Assembly: GCA_022410635.1 (NCBI GenBank)
Contig: JAJVDF010000003.1
Location: forward strand, 6,435,207-6,499,206
From: Tretioscincus oriximinensis
Taxonomy: Eukaryota > Chordata > Lepidosauria > Squamata > Gymnophthalmidae
Direction of reading: 5' to 3'
Length of the DNA: 64,000 nt
A program made the translations under genes and the position numbers. Below are positions 1 through 12,266 of this stretch, one piece after another; positions within the stretch are counted from its first letter, which is position 1, and every line of letters begins with the position of its first letter. Under the pieces are notes generated by a model, which was not told where the DNA came from, searched no databases, and was given only the letters and a program-made list of their open reading frames with translations.

Positions 1-877
1 TTTTGTAACTTCTCTTCTTCCCAACAACAACAGACCCCTTATGAAGTAAGTAGGGTTGAGAGAGAGCTCCAAAAAACTGTGACCAGCCCAAGGTTGCCCA
101 GCTGGAGAGGAGTCCAAGCCTCTAACCACAAGACCAAAACAAGACTTGGGTTTTATATCCTGCTTTCCTCAAACTGAAGGACTTCAAAGCACTCCAAAGA
201 ATTGTGACCAGCCCAAGGTCATCTGTTCTATATAGCAGTTGTTTCCCAGCATTTGAAGAAGTAGCCTTGTCTGAGGAAGTCCATGCTGCTTGTCCTATTT
301 CTTGTTAGCCTCCGTCTAAAGTGCTACGAGACCCCTTGTTGGATGAGAGAATGACAATCTTACCTCAAGCCTGGATTTGCTCTCAAAAGAATGTAAGAGC
401 ACCAGAGGAGCCCTGCTGGGTCAGGCCAAAGCCCCATCTAGTCCAGTCTCATACAGTAGTATACCAGATGCATTTGGGTTCTGTTGTTCAGAAGAGGAAG
501 GTAAAACCTTCTTCTGAGCCCCCCACAAATGGCCTCTTTCCAACAAGGCTCCTCTACTCCTGGAATCCTCTGTCTACATGGAACAGAGCAAAGAGCTAAA
601 TGGTTGTTGTCTTATTTACTAGTAGACCTCCTTGGCAAGGTTTACAGACAGGCAAAATGTAAGGACTGTGGCCCAAAACAGAGGGATATATATGGAAGGC
701 ACATGTCCCACTATTTAAGATACAGGGAATCTATTCTAATGATACAACAAAAAGTCTTGCTGAACTGCTCCTCTCCCCCACTCCACATGAGAATCTGGAG
801 CCTTCACTCTTGGCCTTTGCAGCTTTTTGTCCCTTCCCCAAGTATGCCAATAAACCAGGAAAAACTACGAGTAGTAA
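1..877. other. intergenic, decayed repeats
   Basis: No gene is visible. Positions about 390-620 contain a minus-strand CR1 3' remnant (gagccctgctgggtcaggcc, then tctagtccagtctcat). A short motif, gtgaccagcccaaggt, occurs twice (about 80 and 207), suggesting a degraded retroposon. Confidence 0.5.
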
Positions 878-1300
878 TAGTAGTAGTATAGTAGTGGTGG
901 TAGTAGTGGTAGGAGAAGGAGGAGGAGGAGGAGAAGAAGAGAAGAAGAGAAGAAGAGAAGAAGAGAAGAAGAGAAGAAGAGGAAGAAGAGGAAGAAGAGG
1001 AAGAAGAGGAAGAAGAGGAAGAAGAGGAAGAAGAGGAAGAAGAAGAAGAAGAAGAACTGGGTACCCCGCTTTTCTCACCTTTCAAAGGGACTCAAAGCAG
1101 CTTACGAGGGTATTTTGCCCAAAGGCTGACATTCTATCTTCCCCACCAGGCTGTGCAATTTCTTGCAATTCATGCTTTCAAATAGCTAGGTTGGCTAGAG
1201 CTATAGGCTAGTGGAAGGTGCTCACCCCTCCCCACGTCCGACACAGGGCTTCAAAACCCCATCTCCCAGATCAGAGACGGATTCCTTAGCAATTCCTTAT
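878..1300 (-). repeat. tRNA-derived SINE, minus strand, with GAA/GGA tail
   Basis: From about 1045 to 1300 lies the reverse complement of a SINE seen also at 18.5, 25.1, 41.4 and 49.3 kb (accccgcttttctcaccttt, then tctcccagatcagagacgg). Its 3' tail is a purine-rich microsatellite of GTA, GGA and GAA units (878-1056). Long frames of one residue in this tail are repeat artefacts. Confidence 0.85.
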
Positions 1301-1639
1301 TCTCTGAGAAATTTGTCTGAAGCTCCTAACTAAAGGGTCTGTTTTCACAGGCTCCGTAATGCATTTTAGGGTTCTGTTGTAAAAGATTCCTAAAATGCAT
1401 TCTTGAGACCTATGCTTCAAAGCCACACCCTCAGCACTAGGAGTAAGCAGCCACCTCAGATCAAGAATGTGGATTCAGGTTGAAATAAAACTCAAAATTA
1501 TTTTCAGGCTCACTTATAGAGCTGATTATCTTCTTTTTCTCCCTAGTGGAGATTTTTAGTCACAAACTGGACTAGCAAGTATACTGGAAACACTTTTATT
1601 GGATTCCTACATCAAACATAGTATTTTATGCCCCTTTCT

Positions 1640-1880
1640 GCATTGATTGTTGCTCTGTATTATATCCCAGAACAGGGACCTACCTTTTCAATCCTTATGG
1701 CCCTTTCCGCACTAAGCTTTATTCTGGGATATATCTTGGAATAGGGACCTGCTAAACACATGTGAATCCAGACTAGGGCAGGGCCTGATTGGGAGTAGGG
1801 TTACCAATTGGGGCTAGCCTTCTGCATGACCATGTACATGGCAGGCCTCAAGATATACCATAATCAGTCCCAGTGCAGAT
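1640..1880. mobile_element. palindromic MITE remnant, GCCTTATTCTGGG family
   Basis: Contains tggccctttccgcactaagc and a later partial inverted counterpart, with the variable centre aacatgtgaatccagactagg. The same foldback family is found at 12.8, 19.7-19.96, 22.5, 25.0, 27.05, 53.5 and 63.1-63.4 kb. Confidence 0.6.
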
Positions 1881-1984
1881 AGAATTTGTGAATATAAGGA
1901 AGCAATTATGAACGATGTCATCTCTTCCAACACCCATAGCTGAGCTACCCTCACCACTATGGACTCATTTTAAAGAAATAGCAG

Positions 1985-2365
1985 TGTTAGTCTGGGTCTA
2001 GGATATCTAGCAAGAGGGTCTTGTGTAGCACCTAAGAGACTAATGAGAAAAATATGTAGGCAATATAAGCTTTCGTAGACAACTTTATTTCTTCAGCTGC
2101 ATAGATGGATAGATGAGAGATGGATGGATGGATAGATATTCTAGCAAGAGTGTCTCATCACCTTAGCTACTAACAAGGAAAAAGGGAGGCAGCAGGAGTT
2201 TTCATAGACAAGTCTATTTCAATGGATGGATGGATAGATGGATGGATTGATTGATGGGTAGATGGATAGATGGATGGATAGATGGATAGATCATCTATCT
2301 ATCTTTCTATCAAGGGGTCTAGTAGCATCACGAGGCACTTTCCTAGACAAGTCTCCTTCTTCAGA
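1985..2365. repeat. two interspersed-repeat copies around a GATG/GATA microsatellite
   Basis: Copies of a repeat carrying the words tctagcaagagggtctt, tagcacctaagagactaa and a cttcagatgc-like end flank a run of GGAT/AGAT units (about 2102-2145 and 2222-2300). The same repeat occurs at 11.2-11.65, 18.8, 21.8, 22.3, 41.7, 52.8, 56.7, 58.8, 61.5 and 62.2 kb. Confidence 0.65.
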
Positions 2366-3499
2366 TTCTAGTGAACAACTGATATGGATACATATACAAC
2401 TCTTCCCTGCTTGCAGACAAGCAAACATGGGCTCTTTGTGTATTCTTGAATTGTTTTAAAGTGTGTTACATTCATTTAAAATATTACAAAGGATGTGGAG
2501 ATTGTAGGAACAGAAAACAAAATGCTGAATATAAGAAGAGAACATGACAGATTTTTGCCTCCTACTGGGCCCCTCTGTGTGTTTCTTCATCTTCCTTCTT
2601 CATGTTCTGTTTCTGTTTGGGGACTGGGAAGGAGGGGAGGGGTACATAGCATAAATAAAATGTACCCTCCCCCACATATGCTATAACAGAGTACAGGTGG
2701 ACTCCATCCATCAGAAGACTTGGAAGCTTCCAGCCTGGAAAATCTCAGCTGCAGACACATTCGTGTATGTGTCTGCTGGTGGCAGGAGGAGTGGGAGGGG
2801 GTGGGATCAAATTTCCACATGTTTGGGCTGCATGGAAGAGGCGCATTACAGGAGACCAACTAGGGCATCAAGCTTTTGTTACACAGGAAAGGCTTTTATA
2901 GGATGCTCTGAATTTTCTGCAAGGCAGAACTGCGGGTGAAAAGAGAAAGTGGAAAGGGGGAGTTTGGGAAGGGAAGGTAGCCAAGAACAGAGTCCCTGAC
3001 AAAGCCTAGAATGCTCTGCAAGGCCATCTACATGGAACCAAGCACAGTCAACTGTCAACTTACCTAGTTGATTGCTAATTTAATGCCCAACAGATGTTTG
3101 GGGCTACAGCTGTGTTTATTATAGGGCCCTGTAGCACTTCAGAAATTAACAGCATCAGCTTTCGTCAACAAGTCTACTTCTTTAGATGTTTCTTCAGATT
3201 CCTCAGTTGAAGAAGACGACTTGTCTAGGAAGGTTCACATGTATACAAGCATCATCCAGCTCTACCTATTTCCTCCGCATTGACTCCTTACATCATGCTG
3301 TAATAGAAGAGAAGCCCAAAGCCCACGGATTTTAAAAATTGATTTACCAAACCCAAATTCTGATAATCGCAGATTTACTCTGAGGAATCTAGAATTTAAG
3401 TAACTTCACCCTGTCTGATTATCGGAATATCTGCTGCTAACCCTAATAAGTGTGATGTAACCAAAGCCTGGACAAAATAGCTAGATAAGCTTTAAGTCA
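2366..3499. other. intergenic, nothing recognised
   Basis: No exon or named repeat is recognised except a fragment of the cttcagat / aagtctacttcttt repeat near 3120-3240. Short open frames here lack any domain signature. Confidence 0.4.
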
Positions 3500-3755
3500 G
3501 GTTTAGATAAGTTCATGGAAGCCAAGGTATCAATAGCTACTCGGATGAATCACTTGATACTGCCTTTGAGATGGAGCAACTGGCAGTATTCTTAAGTACA
3601 TACCATTTGTAGGGGGTTGAATACGGGTGAAAATTTTACTTTCTGCTTCAGACTGCCTAGGTGCAATTGGTGGGCCAGTGTGTGAGACAGAACCCTGGAC
3701 TAGATGGGCTATTCCCTGATTCAGCAGAGCTCCTCTTAGCTTCTTATGAAAGGTA
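3500..3755 (+). mobile_element. CR1-type LINE 3' end
   Basis: Plus-strand remnant with gtgggccagtgtgtgagaca, tggactagatgggct and gattcagcagagctcctctt, the 3' UTR words shared by all CR1 copies in this window. Confidence 0.75.
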
Positions 3756-4835
3756 TTGCTACTAAAGATTCCATCTTGAACTCACATTCATTTGGACCCT
3801 GTTCTTAAGCTTTGCAGAATTGGAATTTGACATTCAGTGAACATCTGTACCAAAAAGTGGCTTTTACTCCCTTCCTGGTGGCCTCCTTGGGTCCATTCAA
3901 TGCTGCCTGCAGGGGTATGAATCAGCCTTTTGAACATAACAAGCAAAATAAATTAAACATGAAAGCTGTCAGAAAGAGAAGAAGAATAGTGATGGTGAAG
4001 ACTGAGAGATAACTAAGATCTGACCTAAGGCTTTTTCACACTTAACCTCAGATCAGGAAACCATCCTCATCCATTGCCTGGGGGACTAAGCGTTCCTGGA
4101 CCCAGCTCACTAGCAGAAATTTCAAAGGCTGTATTCTCTGACCTTCCTGTGTTCTACTTGCCTAGCTACCTCACCTTGATATATTTGGTTGAAAACAAGT
4201 CATGTGACATGTAGAACATAGACGGGCTGGCTTACAGATTGTGACCCACTGTCTTGTTCCCCTCATCCAGTGAGGTGGAGCCTTCTAGGCTTGAGCCTCT
4301 GGCCACAGACAGACTACCATGTCTCTGAGCCACAAGCAGGGCATTTTGCTGGAACAATAGCTGAGGAAGGAGAGAAACAGGTTGATAGTCAGGATTTTGT
4401 TACTCGCAAAAGGGAGAAGCAAGCACAGAAACAGTTAACTGGAGAGCTGAAAGCGCTTGAGGCAATGTCCAGGCTCCAGCTGCTTCAGGAAAAGGGCAAT
4501 AAATAAGTTAGAAGCTCCATAGATAGTTATAGCTGACAGCCAATCCAGCCTTCCTCATGTTTACACTTTCTCTTTTCTAGGTCCCTGTGTTTTCTGTTAG
4601 CTGTCTACATTTGCATGGTGTGCTATTAAATACGACTTCTTAGTCTGCATATCTAAGACAAGCTTCTCTTAGATGTGTTACCAGTTCTTCAGGGCTCTTT
4701 TGTTAGCATCTTACAGCTGAAGTAAAGCCAGTTTGAGTTTACTTTGTGCTTCTTATCTATGTGGATGACACAGGACAACTACTTAACAGCAGCCCAGCAA
4801 AATAAGTTTCTTTTGGTGCGATTTGGAAGTAGTGA
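3756..4835. other. intergenic, nothing recognised
   Basis: One 78-residue open frame (4270-4506) is slightly acidic and Lys/Gln-rich but shows no recognisable domain and no splice context, so no gene is called. Nothing else is identifiable. Confidence 0.4.
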
Positions 4836-5610
4836 AAATAAGAACATAAAAGAAGCGCTGCTGAATGGGGCCAGAGCTCATCTAGCCATAAGAACGTAAG
4901 AATATAACAACGTAAGAGGAGCCCTGCTGAATCGGGATGGAGCCCATCTAGTCTAGCATTCTGTCTCACGCAGAAGCCCACCAATTGCACGTGGGCAGTC
5001 TGGAACAGAAGAAGGCAAAATCTTCAACTGTTCTCGACACACTGCAAAAGACATTTCAGGAATACTGCCTGTTGCTCCATCTCGGAGGAAGCATCAACAC
5101 ATCCATTCTAGNAGCTATTTATAAACTTGGCTTCCATGAACTTGTCTAATCTTGTCTTGAAGCTATCCAGGCTGCTAACTACTACCACTACCTCTTCAGG
5201 AAGTAAATTCCACAGGCTGATGACCCTCTGGTTGAAAAAATACTTTCCTTTATCTGTCATCACTCTTCTGGCCCTCAGTTTCAAGGAGTGCCCTCTGGTC
5301 CTAGTGTTGTGTTTCAGAGAAAACATTTTTTTCTCTATTCACCCTGTCCATCCCATGAATGATTTTGTACACTTCAATCAGATCACCTCTCAAACATCGC
5401 CTTTCGAGGCTGAAGAGGCCCAGATGTTGCAGCTAGATTTCATAAAGAAGGTGCTCCAGTCCTTTGATTATTCTTGTTGCCTTTTTCTGCACCTTCTCCA
5501 GTTCCACAATATCCTTTTTAAGATGTGGTGACCAAAATTGTACACAATATTCTAAATGTGGCCTCACCACAGATTTATAAAGGGGCAAAAAATGTGCTAA
5601 CTTGTTTTTG
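4836..5610 (-). mobile_element. CR1-type LINE fragment
   Basis: Minus-strand CR1: the reverse complement encodes the end of the reverse-transcriptase ORF ([19 protein letters not shown]), followed by the usual 3' UTR. Two partial 3' ends appear in tandem near 4836-4960. Frames are broken. One ambiguous base at 5112. Confidence 0.85.
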
Positions 5611-6574
5611 ATTCCTTTCCTAACAGTGAAGCAATGTGCAGTGTGAATGTTCTGTGTTGGCTAATCAGCTGGATTATTCTGCAATCAAAGTGCAGTAAAA
5701 CCCTTTATCATTTTAGAGCAGGCTGTGGAATGAATGGCTTCTGCTCCAATTATTCTTCAAGACAGGAAGGTTCAGCCCCAGGATGCTTCTGGAGCCTGGC
5801 TTGCTCTCTGGAATTCTTAGGTTTCTTTGCAACCTCAAAAGGGTATTTTTTCTTTTTTCTTTTTTTCCAAATTCCAATTGCATCTGGTTTATAGGAAGGG
5901 TTCCCCCGCACCTAACTCATGTAAATTTCTACAGCATCTGGATGGTTTTTACTATAACCTTTCCAAAACACCCTCCCTCTCTGTCTTTGCCCCCCACGTC
6001 TCCCTTTCCCTCCCCTTTGAACAAAGCCCAAATAAGAAGTTTGTCATTCCAAACCTTGAAGATCATCAGGCACTATGGAGATTAAGTAATGTAAGGCACT
6101 GTTAGGATGCTGAGTACCTTTGAGAACTTGGCTCAGGCAGATTTTTGGCACTACATTAATCTGTACTGATGCATTTATATCTGGATGCTTTATTTCCTGG
6201 CCTAATTTACTTCAAGAGTTATGCATGTATAAATTCATCTCAAATAGGTTGTTCCCGCAATGCATTTGCAGAATGTAGTTCATTGTAACATGCCTTTACT
6301 GCCTGCCTGCCTGACCATTCATTGTAATCCCAGGAGTAACATGCGTGCCTACTTACCTGTCTCTCTCTCACTATCTAAGCCATTTGTAAAGCAAAGGGTT
6401 CACCCTGACTGATCTCTTTTGCAGCTATGATAACAAAAAGGATTTTGCTTTAGAAACTCTGGATCATTTCATGCTTGAGATTGGACTGTCTGTATTCCTG
6501 TTCCAGTGGGTTCTTGGTTCCCCTAGATCCTGTTTCACTCAATATGGCCTCCAAGTACATCGGGGATTGTAAAA
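5611..6574. other. intergenic, nothing recognised
   Basis: AT-rich sequence with pyrimidine-rich stretches (5840-6020). No coding, RNA or recognisable mobile feature. Confidence 0.4.
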
Positions 6575-6667
6575 ATCCGGGATTTTATATTAAAAACCGG
6601 AGGGGACTATATTTTAGTCCCCCAATCCGGGATTGTCCCGCCTTCCCGGGACGAATGGCAACCCTAC
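6575..6667. mobile_element. short DNA-transposon-like repeat, copy 1
   Basis: Shares gggattttatattaaaaacc, gactatattttagtccccc and the end atggcaaccctac with 7131-7220. The terminal TAGGGTTGCCAT (reverse complement) looks like a hAT-type end. Classification is tentative. Confidence 0.5.
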
Positions 6668-6786
6668 TTTGACCTCTCTCTGCCACAGAGCTGGATCAAG
6701 GGTGAATCTGATCACACTCACCAAGTCACATGAAAGCAGGAGACTTGCTCCCCATTCAACAACCACATCCCAGTATCATTCCACAA

Positions 6787-7246
6787 TAGGCTGTCCAGAT
6801 GACCCCTTTTTTGGGGGGGGTGAAAACCTAGCTTTGGGGTGCCTCCCGGTTTTTGTTGAGGAAAACATTTTTCCAAAAAAAAAATTTTTTTGAAAAAAAT
6901 AATTTTTTAATTTTTTTTCCTCAGCAAAACCTGGGAGGCACCCCAAAACCGGGTTTTGTCTGATGTGAAACCCCGCCTCCAGCATTGGAGCAGCTACGGC
7001 ACGCTCCAAGGTTCCTTCCAGGACCCTGGAAAGCATTGCCGGGCTGCAGCCGTTAACCCTGACGGCTCCTTTTCCTTTAAAACCCTGCATTTTTACACTC
7101 CCCGATGCAGCATCGGGGAGTGTAAGAAGCCGGGATTTTATCTTAAAACCCGTAGAGGACTATATTTTAGTCCCCCAAACTGGGATTGTCCCGCTTTCCC
7201 AGGACATATGGCAACCCTACCTAAAATGGGTCATCTGGTCAGCCTA
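6787..7246. mobile_element. foldback MITE (family A) with nested repeat
   Basis: Starts taggctgtccagatgacccc and ends gggtcatctggtcagccta, an inverted pair. Inside, tttggggtgcctcccggttt is mirrored by ctgggaggcaccccaaaacc around an A/T core. A second repeat (7131-7220, same family as 6575-6667) lies inside the right arm, which explains the greater length than the copies at 7631 and 46375. Confidence 0.65.
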
Positions 7247-7259
7247 TAAGCACATCTCT

Positions 7260-7870
7260 GTTGACCCTGAAGCTTCCCTAATAACCAGTTGTGACCAAAT
7301 TTTCACTTGGAATGTGGGAACTTGTAAAGAGGGCAGCACACAGCTTCTGTTGACCCTGAAGCTTCACCTGAAATTTGGAGGCAATAACTCAAAGGGAAGT
7401 TTAGCTGATATCCTTTGAACATGTGTTGCAGCCATTTTGAATGATGCATTAAAATGAGTGTCATTCTCCAGATTTGCCTCATGGGTATCTCTGGTGACCT
7501 TGAACCTTCACCTGACATTTGGAGGCCATAGCTCAAAGGGGAATGCACCTGCAACCCTTTGAACATGAGTGAGGCGTTAAAATGAGCTTCAATTCCAAAT
7601 TTGCCTCATGGGTGTCTCTGGTGACCCTGACCAGATGACCCCTTTGGGTTTTTGGTTTTTTTTGAAAACCTGGTTTTGGGGTGCCTCCCAGTTTTTGCTA
7701 AGGAAAAAAAATTTAAAAAAAATTCCTCAGCAAAAATCAGGAGGCACCCCAAAAGGGGTCATTTGGTCAGCCTACCTGAAACTTCCCCTGAAATTTGGAG
7801 GCCATAGCTTAAGGGGAAATTCACCTGCGACCCTTTGAACATGTGTGGCTGCCAGATTGGACGATGCATT
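7260..7870. repeat. imperfect tandem repeat, unit about 130-145 bp
   Basis: The words gaccctgaagcttcacctga, tttggaggccatagctcaa and gaacatgtgt / gcattaaaatgag recur starting near 7352, 7496 and 7623, with a fourth partial unit. The third unit is split by a MITE at 7631-7774. No function is seen. Confidence 0.7.
7631..7774. mobile_element. foldback MITE (family A), compact copy
   Basis: About 144 bp, nearly a full palindrome: ccagatgacccctttggg to aaaaggggtcatttggtcag, with ggtgcctcccagtttttgct mirrored around an A/T centre. The tandem-repeat unit it interrupts resumes with cctgaaacttcc, so cctga may be the target duplication. Confidence 0.7.
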
Positions 7871-9249
7871 AAAATGAGCCTCATTCTCTCTAGTGAGAGA
7901 GGTTCCGCCTGTCTCACTACAAGCGTCCGTATGTGCCCCCACCCCACCCCTGTCCCGGTTTTGGGCTGCCAAAATATGGCAGACCTAGGTCAAAGGGGCC
8001 TGCAGTCCAACTGCCATGATTCCAGGCGAGCAGAGGCAGGGCCTGTGCTAGCCCTGGAGGCCCCTTGGGCCACTGTGTAGGGCAGGAATGGCAGGGGCTC
8101 CTCTAGTTGTAGTGATTCTATTCTTTGACACATTTTTGAGCCGGCCGGTCCATGGCGGAACTGTGGCAGAATCGATCATGCCATCGAGCACCGGCTGTCA
8201 GCCTGGCATTACCACACCTCTAAACAGGTGCATCCTGTTAAAGACATAGCACTGCCAGGCTGCATTCACCCAGAAACCCTAGGTGTACTTCCTGCGCCTA
8301 CCAGCCACCACTACAACTGGTTGACAGTGGCAGCCTGGAAGGATCAGGTCACTGTAATGGAGACCCTTTTAGGTTATGGGGAGCATTACAGGGTCCCCAC
8401 TTACCGCCTTCGTCCTGCTGTCCTGCGTTTTCTGTCATGCTTCACCCATGAGACAGGTGTTTGATTCCTACATTTTTAAAATGTGCCAATTTTGAGAGCC
8501 TTTTTCCTCTACGTTGCAGTGCATGCTGTGTCAGCGCATGTCATTATGAAAATTAGCAACTTTCCAGAGTTCTATTCCTATCTGGACGGTTCCTAATACA
8601 GGGTCCTGGCCCAGGTATGTTTTGTCTATCTCACTGCCTGAATATTGAGAAGAGCTTTTGCCATTTTGAAGGAGGGCTGAAGCTGAAGCTAAAGTGTGAC
8701 CATGGCCATACAGAAGGAAGACTGAACTTCTTCTGATCATTTCCTCCCTGCTCACTTTTCCCGAGCAAAGGGCACCTGGAGCTACAGTTGTGCCAAGGAA
8801 ATGGTATCTTGCCCTTTGTCAGGATAATTCCCAATGAATCTCTACACTGGTGCATATGGTAAACACAAAGACACAAGGTGTAACCCAACAATGAGGTCTG
8901 CAGCTGGTCCAGAGTCATCAGGATGCCGTGGTCTAATATACAATTGGTGGATTTCTTGGTAGTTCCCAAGGAAGTGCCACCAGAATGGAAGTGGATCCAT
9001 TCCAACCTGGACACTTTCAAAGTGCCAGAATGGAAGCTCCTGGCCTTCAATGCATTGCAGCCAAGAGCTCTTTGAAGGCTTCAGCCAGGCATGGAATGGG
9101 ATGGGCCATCCAAACATGGACAACCCTATCTTCTTCCATGAGCTACACATCACACGTGTGTCCATACATGTTGGCCACCATTTTCACAAAGCACATCAGA
9201 ATACAGAAGCCTATTATAGGCCCTTTCTACACTGAGCCTCATTCAGAGC
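7871..9249. other. intergenic, unclassified low-repeat stretch
   Basis: Contains moderately long open frames on both strands (8228-8464 plus, 8631-9165 minus) without known domains. The base composition is more even than the surrounding repeats. It could be a degraded transposon or an old processed copy of a gene. No gene can be supported. Confidence 0.35.
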
Positions 9250-9480
9250 TAGGCTGACCAGATGACCCCTTTTTTGGGGGGGGGAACCCAGTTTGGAGGG
9301 TGTCTACCTAGACCTCCTGTGGAGGCATTTAAAAAAAAAATTAACTGCGCCACTACTAGGGGGCTCTGGCAACTGGAGCCAGCTCTTGAAGACACCCTCC
9401 CACCAGTAAAAAAAAATTCTCACACACGGCAAAAAATTCTCATGCACTAAAAGAAAAGTTTGAATTTTTTAAAAAAACAA
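9250..9480. mobile_element. partial foldback MITE (family A)
   Basis: Left end aggctgaccagatgacccct is intact, but the element degenerates into A-rich sequence and a ttctcacacac repeat. The right arm is missing or unrecognisable. Confidence 0.5.
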
Positions 9481-11209
9481 TTCACTAGGAGGCTCTGACA
9501 ACCTGGGGCCAGCTCTCCTCAGTAAAAAATAAAAAAAATGCAAACTTCTCACACACTTCAAAAACTTCTCACACACTTTAAAAATTCTCATGCACTTTAA
9601 AAAATTCTCACATGCTTCGCAGATTTCTCGAGCAGGGATTTCAGTGGGGTTTGCATGTTGGTGAGTGATTTGCATATTCATGAATATGCAAATTAGTATT
9701 AATATTAATTACCCTGGTTTGGGCCTCAGAAAATCTGTTCAGTCTATCTCATACACATACACACAAGCACATGTACAAGGACACATACATGTACACAGTC
9801 ACACACAGAATCATATAATTGGCCGCAGTGGAGGCTTAATAGTAGGTATCCTCCCTGAGGGGAATTCAATTGAAGAGGAATGTTTGAAATCTGCTGCCCC
9901 ACCCACTTTGGCCTGGCCTAAGGGGGTTGGGAAAGGAACTGGTTTGATCCAGTTCCAGTTTCCTTCAGCCACGCCAGGGTTCATGCAGCTGCCATTTTTA
10001 AACATACTTCCACCAGCATTCCTGACATCAGGGGGAATGGGAGACTGACCAGCATCATGCCTCTGAGAATATTAGTGGCTTCGCAGAGTAGATCTGGCCA
10101 CACAGGAAGCCTCCAGCTATCTTCAGGACATTTAAGTAGACATGCCTGTCTCCTCATTGGATAGATCCCTCTCCAGGTGGGTCCCTACCCAATCATGATG
10201 ATCGTGATTTGTGAATTATAATGGGTATGCTGATGCTGATGGAGGGACAAAAAAAGTGATTTTGAACCGAAAACAATCCAGTGATCTTTGGGAAATGGAC
10301 TGAATTTATTTCCAAAAAGAGCCACATTTCCATTTTTCAGGTTAAGGCAAGTTTGGATTATCAAAAAGCAAACTTTTTGGTACAACTTTTATTTGGCAAA
10401 GTTTCTATTAAGGGGGCTTCAGCTTTTTGGCACCTTTACCTTTACTTCCTGACAGATATTGCTGCAGCTGCACATGCGTTGCAAACACCCGATGGTGTTG
10501 CTGCAGCTTGACCTTTTCCTTTTTTGCTGAAGGGCAGGAAGCAGGACTAAGCGCTACCAGTCTCTTCTAGACATGGAAGGTCTTGTTGACTTCCCAGATT
10601 CCATCTTGATGAATTATGCCCTCCCTAACAGTGGATAAATATTTTCTCTAGCAATGAAATTGCTCAGCCTCTTGCATCTTCTTGACTTGAGAATGCTGGT
10701 ATGTAACTCGATGCTGGCCATTTAGCTGTTTCTAAGGAACTGCTAGAGATAAGGCAGAGGCAAGAATCTGAACATCACCTGGCAAAAAATACGATACATG
10801 ACGTTCTCAAGTTTGGAGTGCTTTCTACCAGGAGCCCTCCTCAGATTCCAGAAATGCTCCTTCCACCCTATCAGCAAAAAGTTGATGCAGAAAGTTTCCA
10901 AGTTAACTTTTAGATCGCTGAAAGTAGGACAGGATAGGAATCCTGTACTCTGATTCAGACTCCATGTAACCATATGTATGATCTGCATATGGGGCAGAAT
11001 AGGAACCTCTGTCTTTCCATGCAACCACCTAATCCCTTTGGACTGTGAGATGTGTGCCGGGACTGCAAAGTCTATATAATGTCATAAGTCACCATAATGC
11101 AGCAGCCACAGGACATTTATGCTGGCCCACTTCTGACCACAAGATCTGCATTAGGTAGATTGGAATCCCTACTAGCCATCAGCAACTAAGAATATTACCC
11201 CTTGCTACA
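9481..11209. other. intergenic, nothing recognised
   Basis: A diffuse repeat of aaaacttctcacacactt runs from about 9540 to 9620, and a CA-rich patch occurs near 9750-9810. No gene, RNA or named element is identified. Confidence 0.4.
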
Positions 11210-11660
11210 TAGCAATGGGCCTTGTGGCATGTTACAGACTAACAAGAAAAAGGGAGGCAGTTAAGGCTTCCCTAGATAAGGCTACTTCTTTGGATGGATG
11301 GATGGATGGATGGATGGATGGATGGATGGATGGATAATCTAGCAGGGGCGGTCTCACTAACAGAAAATGGAGGCAGCAAGAGTTCCTGTAGACAAGTCTA
11401 ACTTTTAAATGGTAGTTCATATTGCTAGTCTCTAAGGTGTTAAGAGACCCTCTTGCTAGAATATCATCTGTCTGTCTGAAGTAACAGAACTATGAAAGCT
11501 CCTGCTGCCTCCCCTTTTCTTGTTAGTCTCAAAGGTGCTATAAGGCTCCCTTGCTAGAATATTTGTCTGTCTGAAGAAGACTTGACTAGGAAAACTGCTG
11601 CTGCCTCCTTTTTTCTTGTCAATCTCTAAGGTGCTTATGAGAACCATTGCTAGATATTCT
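11210..11660. repeat. cluster of one interspersed repeat with a GGAT microsatellite
   Basis: Several partial copies of the same repeat as at 2.0-2.4 kb (ttgttagtctcaaaggtgct, ttgctagaatat) lie in a row, with (GGAT)n at 11290-11337. Confidence 0.65.
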
Positions 11661-11689
11661 GGACCCACATGGACAGTGAGGACAATCGA

Positions 11690-11835
11690 CCAGTGCAATA
11701 GGTTGGCATAGGAGGTGGTGAGTTTTCCTTCCATGAAACTCTTAAAAAAGAGATTGGACAGTCATCTCTTTGCGCAGAGTAGGATGTTGAACCTCATGAT
11801 CCTCAAGGTCCATTACAACAGATTCTACAATTAGA
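11690..11835 (+). mobile_element. CR1-type LINE 3' remnant
   Basis: gtgcaataggttggcatagg, gaggtggtgagttttccttc and gacagtcatctctttgc match the end of a CR1 ORF/3' UTR of the subfamily also at 36975-37290. Confidence 0.6.
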
Positions 11836-12099
11836 TTAATTCATGGAGGCCATGTACAATGGTTACTAGAGTGGATGTCTAGGCACCATTGTCATGTTGG
11901 AGAGACCAATAGGATGCCTCTAGGAAACAAAAGAAGGAATCAAATTTGACAGAATGGGAAACCAGCCAAATTAGATTTGACAGGAGAACAAAAAATGAAA
12001 AAAATGGGGTTTTAAATGAAAATGATTTTAAAAAATACCTAGTCTGTGAAAATAAACTGGTTCACATACGATAAAGAATAGTTCCAAAGTAGTCTCCAA

Positions 12100-12266
12100 G
12101 GTAGGATTAAAAACCAGGATAAAACTTTGTAGCTTTAATGGGTATAGAAGAGAGGAATGTGAACCAGGTGCAACTTTTAGTCCTGCAGCATCTGGGAGGA
12201 AAATCAGTTTTTTTGTACCCATTAAAGGTGCAAAGCTCTGTCCCAATTTTTATGGTGACCCTAGGT
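12100..12266. mobile_element. foldback MITE (family C)
   Basis: Imperfect inverted repeat: cctttaatgg-like left arm and cattaaaggtgcaaagctct then ttttatggtgaccctagg on the right. Eight related copies occur in the window, best preserved at 42779-42919. Confidence 0.6.

Noticed and set aside
4270..4506. Small 78-residue gene
   Set aside because: No domain, no splice or promoter context and no similarity I recognise; length is within chance expectation.
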